Shown in pieces: positions 62,120-64,000 of a stretch of DNA of 64,000 bases (its first letter is position 1; each line of letters begins with the position of its first letter). A program made the translations under genes and the position numbers. The DNA is from Candidatus Brachythrix odensensis (GTDB lineage: Bacteria > Chloroflexota > Anaerolineae > J036 > Brachytrichaceae), in contig JADKDT010000004.1 in NCBI GenBank assembly GCA_016714465.1, forward strand, positions 124,001 to 188,000. Direction: 5' to 3'. The notes under the pieces were generated by a model. It did no database searches and was not told the origin of the DNA. It saw only the letters and a program-made list of their open reading frames with translations.

Positions 62120-64000
62120 CTATGCATCATCACCACCGTCATCGAAGACGTTGCGATCGAGATAGTCCCGGGTTCGGGTGCCAGCGTGGGACATCGCCAC
62201 ACGCATGCGCCCAAACCCCAAACCGAGCTGATGCGGCATGCCCGCCCACCAGCGTAACGACAAGAGTTGATCCACATCCCACGGCTCGCGGTCTGCCCGG
62301 CCGGCCACCCCCGACGCCTGGCGCCGCCAGCCGAGCAGCGATAGATACAGGGCCAGGCCAAAGACCAGATAGTTCAGCTCGCGGATGCTGAACCCGCGAT
62401 AGGCCGAATCCTCGAGCGTCGCCGCCAGGGCCGGAATCGCGATCCGGTCGATTCCCAGGATCGCCAGCGCGCCCAGCACGGCCCCGGCGGCGCTGCCCGC
62501 CCCGCCAATGCAGGCCATCGCCAGCGCCATGACCGAGATGTGAAAGCCGGAGAGATCGGGATCGACGTAGCTCAGCATGCTGGCGTAGAGCGCTCCCGCA
62601 ACACCGGCGATCGCCGAACCGATGAAGAAGGCTGCCGTGCGGTAGCGCGCAACATCCACCCCCGACGACGCGGCGGCGTGCTCATCCTCGCGGATCGCGG
62701 CCAGGGCCCGGCCTGCCCGCGAGTTCTGCAGGCGGATCGCCAACACCACCACGATCACGACCCCGATCCCGGCGATGGCGTATTGCGCCAGGGGAGAGGT
62801 GATCGGATTGCCAAACAGGCGCGGGGCCGGTATGGCGCTGATGCCGCCCACACCGCTGGTGTATTTGATGATGTCGTGGACGACCAACCCCAGGGCCAGG
62901 GTCGAGATGGCCAGATAGTCCGAGCGCATGCGGGCGGTCAGCAGACCGCGCACGACGCCCACGGCGCCGGTCACCAGCCCGGCGATGGCGACCACGACGA
63001 TCCCATCCGGCACAGTCGGAAAGAGCGCCGCCCGCCACGGCATGGCCGGGCCGGTCAGATAGGCGGCCACATACGCGCCCACCGCAAAGTTGCCGGCGAA
63101 GCCGATGTCAAGCACGCCGGCCATTCCGACCACAATCGTAAGCCCCAGCGTGAGCATGATCCAGATCAGAAAACCGGTGGCCACAGGCAGGCGATACGGC
63201 TCGGACGCCGCCAAGGCCGGATACAGGATCAACCCCGCCAGCATGGCCAGCAGAAGCACCTTGGGCTGGCGCCGCAGAATAGATCGGCGGTCCACGACGA
63301 CCACCTCGTTCGGAGGCGCGGTCAGGTCGTTCGAGCGGTCCTCAGCCGTCAGCCCGTGCGGCCGCCACATCAGCAGCCCGACCAGGAGCAGGTAGACAAA
63401 GACCGGTGTCCACTGCGCGTCGAAGAAGTAGGTGGTCATCGCCGAGAAGATGCCCAGCATGAGCGCCGCAAGCAGGGCTCCGACCGGGTTGCCGATTCCG
63501 CCCAGGATGGCGGCCGTGAAGGCGGTCAGCCCGCTCTCAGCCCCGTGGGCGCCCACCGGCACCGTCTTGGCCAGGGTGAAGGTGAAGGCCCCGATCCCGG
63601 CCAGAATCCCTCCGATGACGAAGGCGGCCCGGATCGTGCCGTTGTAGTTGATGCCCACCATCTGGGCGGCGATCGGGTCCTGTGCGCAAGCCCGAATGGC
63701 CCGTCCGATCCGGGTCCGGCGCAACATCTCGCGCGTGCCAAAGGCAACCAGCACCGCCACCACGAGGAGCAGAACATCCCGGGCCTGGATTGAGCCCACC
63801 CCATGAATGCCGATCAGATCCAGCAGGTTTGCATCCGGCAGCAGGGCCGGGATACCCACGATTGGCACTTCGGGCACGCCCGGCACGCTGCGGTGATCAC
63901 CGCTGCTGTAGGTTGGGAGCAGCTTCTGCCAGATCAACGCAACCTGATAGAGCATGAACGAGATCCCCAGCGTGGCGATGACCGGCGCCAGGCGCGAGCC
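62120..64000 (-). CDS. Fused branched-chain amino acid permease LivH-LivM, 5'-partial
   Basis: More than 626 residues visible; the start lies beyond the right edge. The first part is LivH-like (ARDVLLLVVAVLVAFGTREM, RIGRAIRACAQDPIAAQMVG, GAESGLTAFTAAILGGIGNP). After a linker (NEVVVVDRRSILRRQPKVLL) comes LivM (ILTLGLTIVVGMAGV-type ... GFAGNFAVGAYVAAYL, NSRAGRALAAIREDEHAAAS). The two permeases that usually form a heterodimer are one polypeptide here. A hydrophilic tail (about 60 residues) follows the last helix. livG and livF follow downstream. Confidence 0.88.
   Translation of the reverse strand, partial: GSRLAPVIATLGISFMLYQVALIWQKLLPTYSSGDHRSVPGVPEVPIVGIPALLPDANLLDLIGIHGVGSIQARDVLLLVVAVLVAFGTREMLRRTRIGRAIRACAQDPIAAQMVGINYNGTIRAAFVIGGILAGIGAFTFTLAKTVPVGAHGAESGLTAFTAAILGGIGNPVGALLAALMLGIFSAMTTYFFDAQWTPVFVYLLLVGLLMWRPHGLTAEDRSNDLTAPPNEVVVVDRRSILRRQPKVLLLAMLAGLILYPALAASEPYRLPVATGFLIWIMLTLGLTIVVGMAGVLDIGFAGNFAVGAYVAAYLTGPAMPWRAALFPTVPDGIVVVAIAGLVTGAVGVVRGLLTARMRSDYLAISTLALGLVVHDIIKYTSGVGGISAIPAPRLFGNPITSPLAQYAIAGIGVVIVVVLAIRLQNSRAGRALAAIREDEHAAASSGVDVARYRTAAFFIGSAIAGVAGALYASMLSYVDPDLSGFHISVMALAMACIGGAGSAAGAVLGALAILGIDRIAIPALAATLEDSAYRGFSIRELNYLVFGLALYLSLLGWRRQASGVAGRADREPWDVDQLLSLRWWAGMPHQLGLGFGRMRVAMSHAGTRTRDYLDRNVFDDGGDDA

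Overview
This is a dense, GC-rich (about two-thirds G+C) bacterial chromosome segment. It most likely comes from an uncultured member of the Chloroflexota (Anaerolineae-like). The evidence is indirect: secreted and membrane-anchored proteins carry Thr/Pro linkers of the type frequent in that phylum (TPTNTPT, PTAIPQPT), a Gram-positive-type SOS box (GAAC-N4-GTTC) sits in front of one gene, and core genes (dnaE, smc, relA/spoT, murJ, queG, folC, purH, guaB, tatA) are scattered singly among transport and secreted-protein genes. No rRNA, tRNA, prophage or CRISPR array was recognised.

Layout. 1-6.6 kb: end of a secreted SH3-like protein, a small secreted SdrD_B-like protein, queG, a GNAT acetyltransferase, a damaged murJ, a zinc-type alcohol dehydrogenase and an HNH nuclease. 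6.8-11.5 kb: one very large secreted protein made of about eight ~180-residue repeats. 11.8-22.6 kb: dnaE, a Nudix gene, relA/spoT and smc. 22.7-27.2 kb: a ferric-iron-type ABC importer, interrupted by a 590-bp block of REP-like repeats. 27.2-30.7 kb: SDR dehydrogenase, glcF and glcE (hydroxy-acid oxidation). 30.8-37.7 kb: Nudix, EF-G-like GTPase, NIF3, two S41 peptidases and a membrane protein. 37.8-41.2 kb: lrgBA, an alpha/beta hydrolase, and a membrane-anchored ribonuclease followed by a barstar-like inhibitor. 41.3-45.7 kb: a calcium/cation exchanger, tatA, a DUF697-like protein, an MFS carrier and a small membrane protein behind an SOS-like box. 45.7-46.6 kb: a RAYT (REP-associated transposase) gene between two direct copies of a 74-75-bp palindromic element. 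46.6-57.6 kb: a Cys/Met-metabolism PLP enzyme, folC, a giant subtilase/beta-helix protein, purH and guaB. 57.7-64 kb: Nudix, a branched-chain-type binding lipoprotein, a vapBC pair, and the livHM-livG-livF transporter, which runs off the right edge.

Two things set the window apart. First, most intergenic gaps hold a long, often perfect palindrome (19-28 bp arms). Many share a small G+C core such as CCGGCGTACGCCGG, while the outer arms are locus-specific yet self-complementary. They occur in convergent, tandem and divergent gaps, so they are not simply terminators. Together with the RAYT and its flanking elements, the REP-like GTCATCC/GGATGAC clusters and two inverted 9-bp arrays (GTTGATAAC units), this is the strongest candidate for an undescribed system. 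Second, about 20 genes-in-two-frames breaks occur, each generally restorable by a single-base indel. This points to residual sequencing error rather than true decay, and the affected genes are annotated here as single reconstructed genes.
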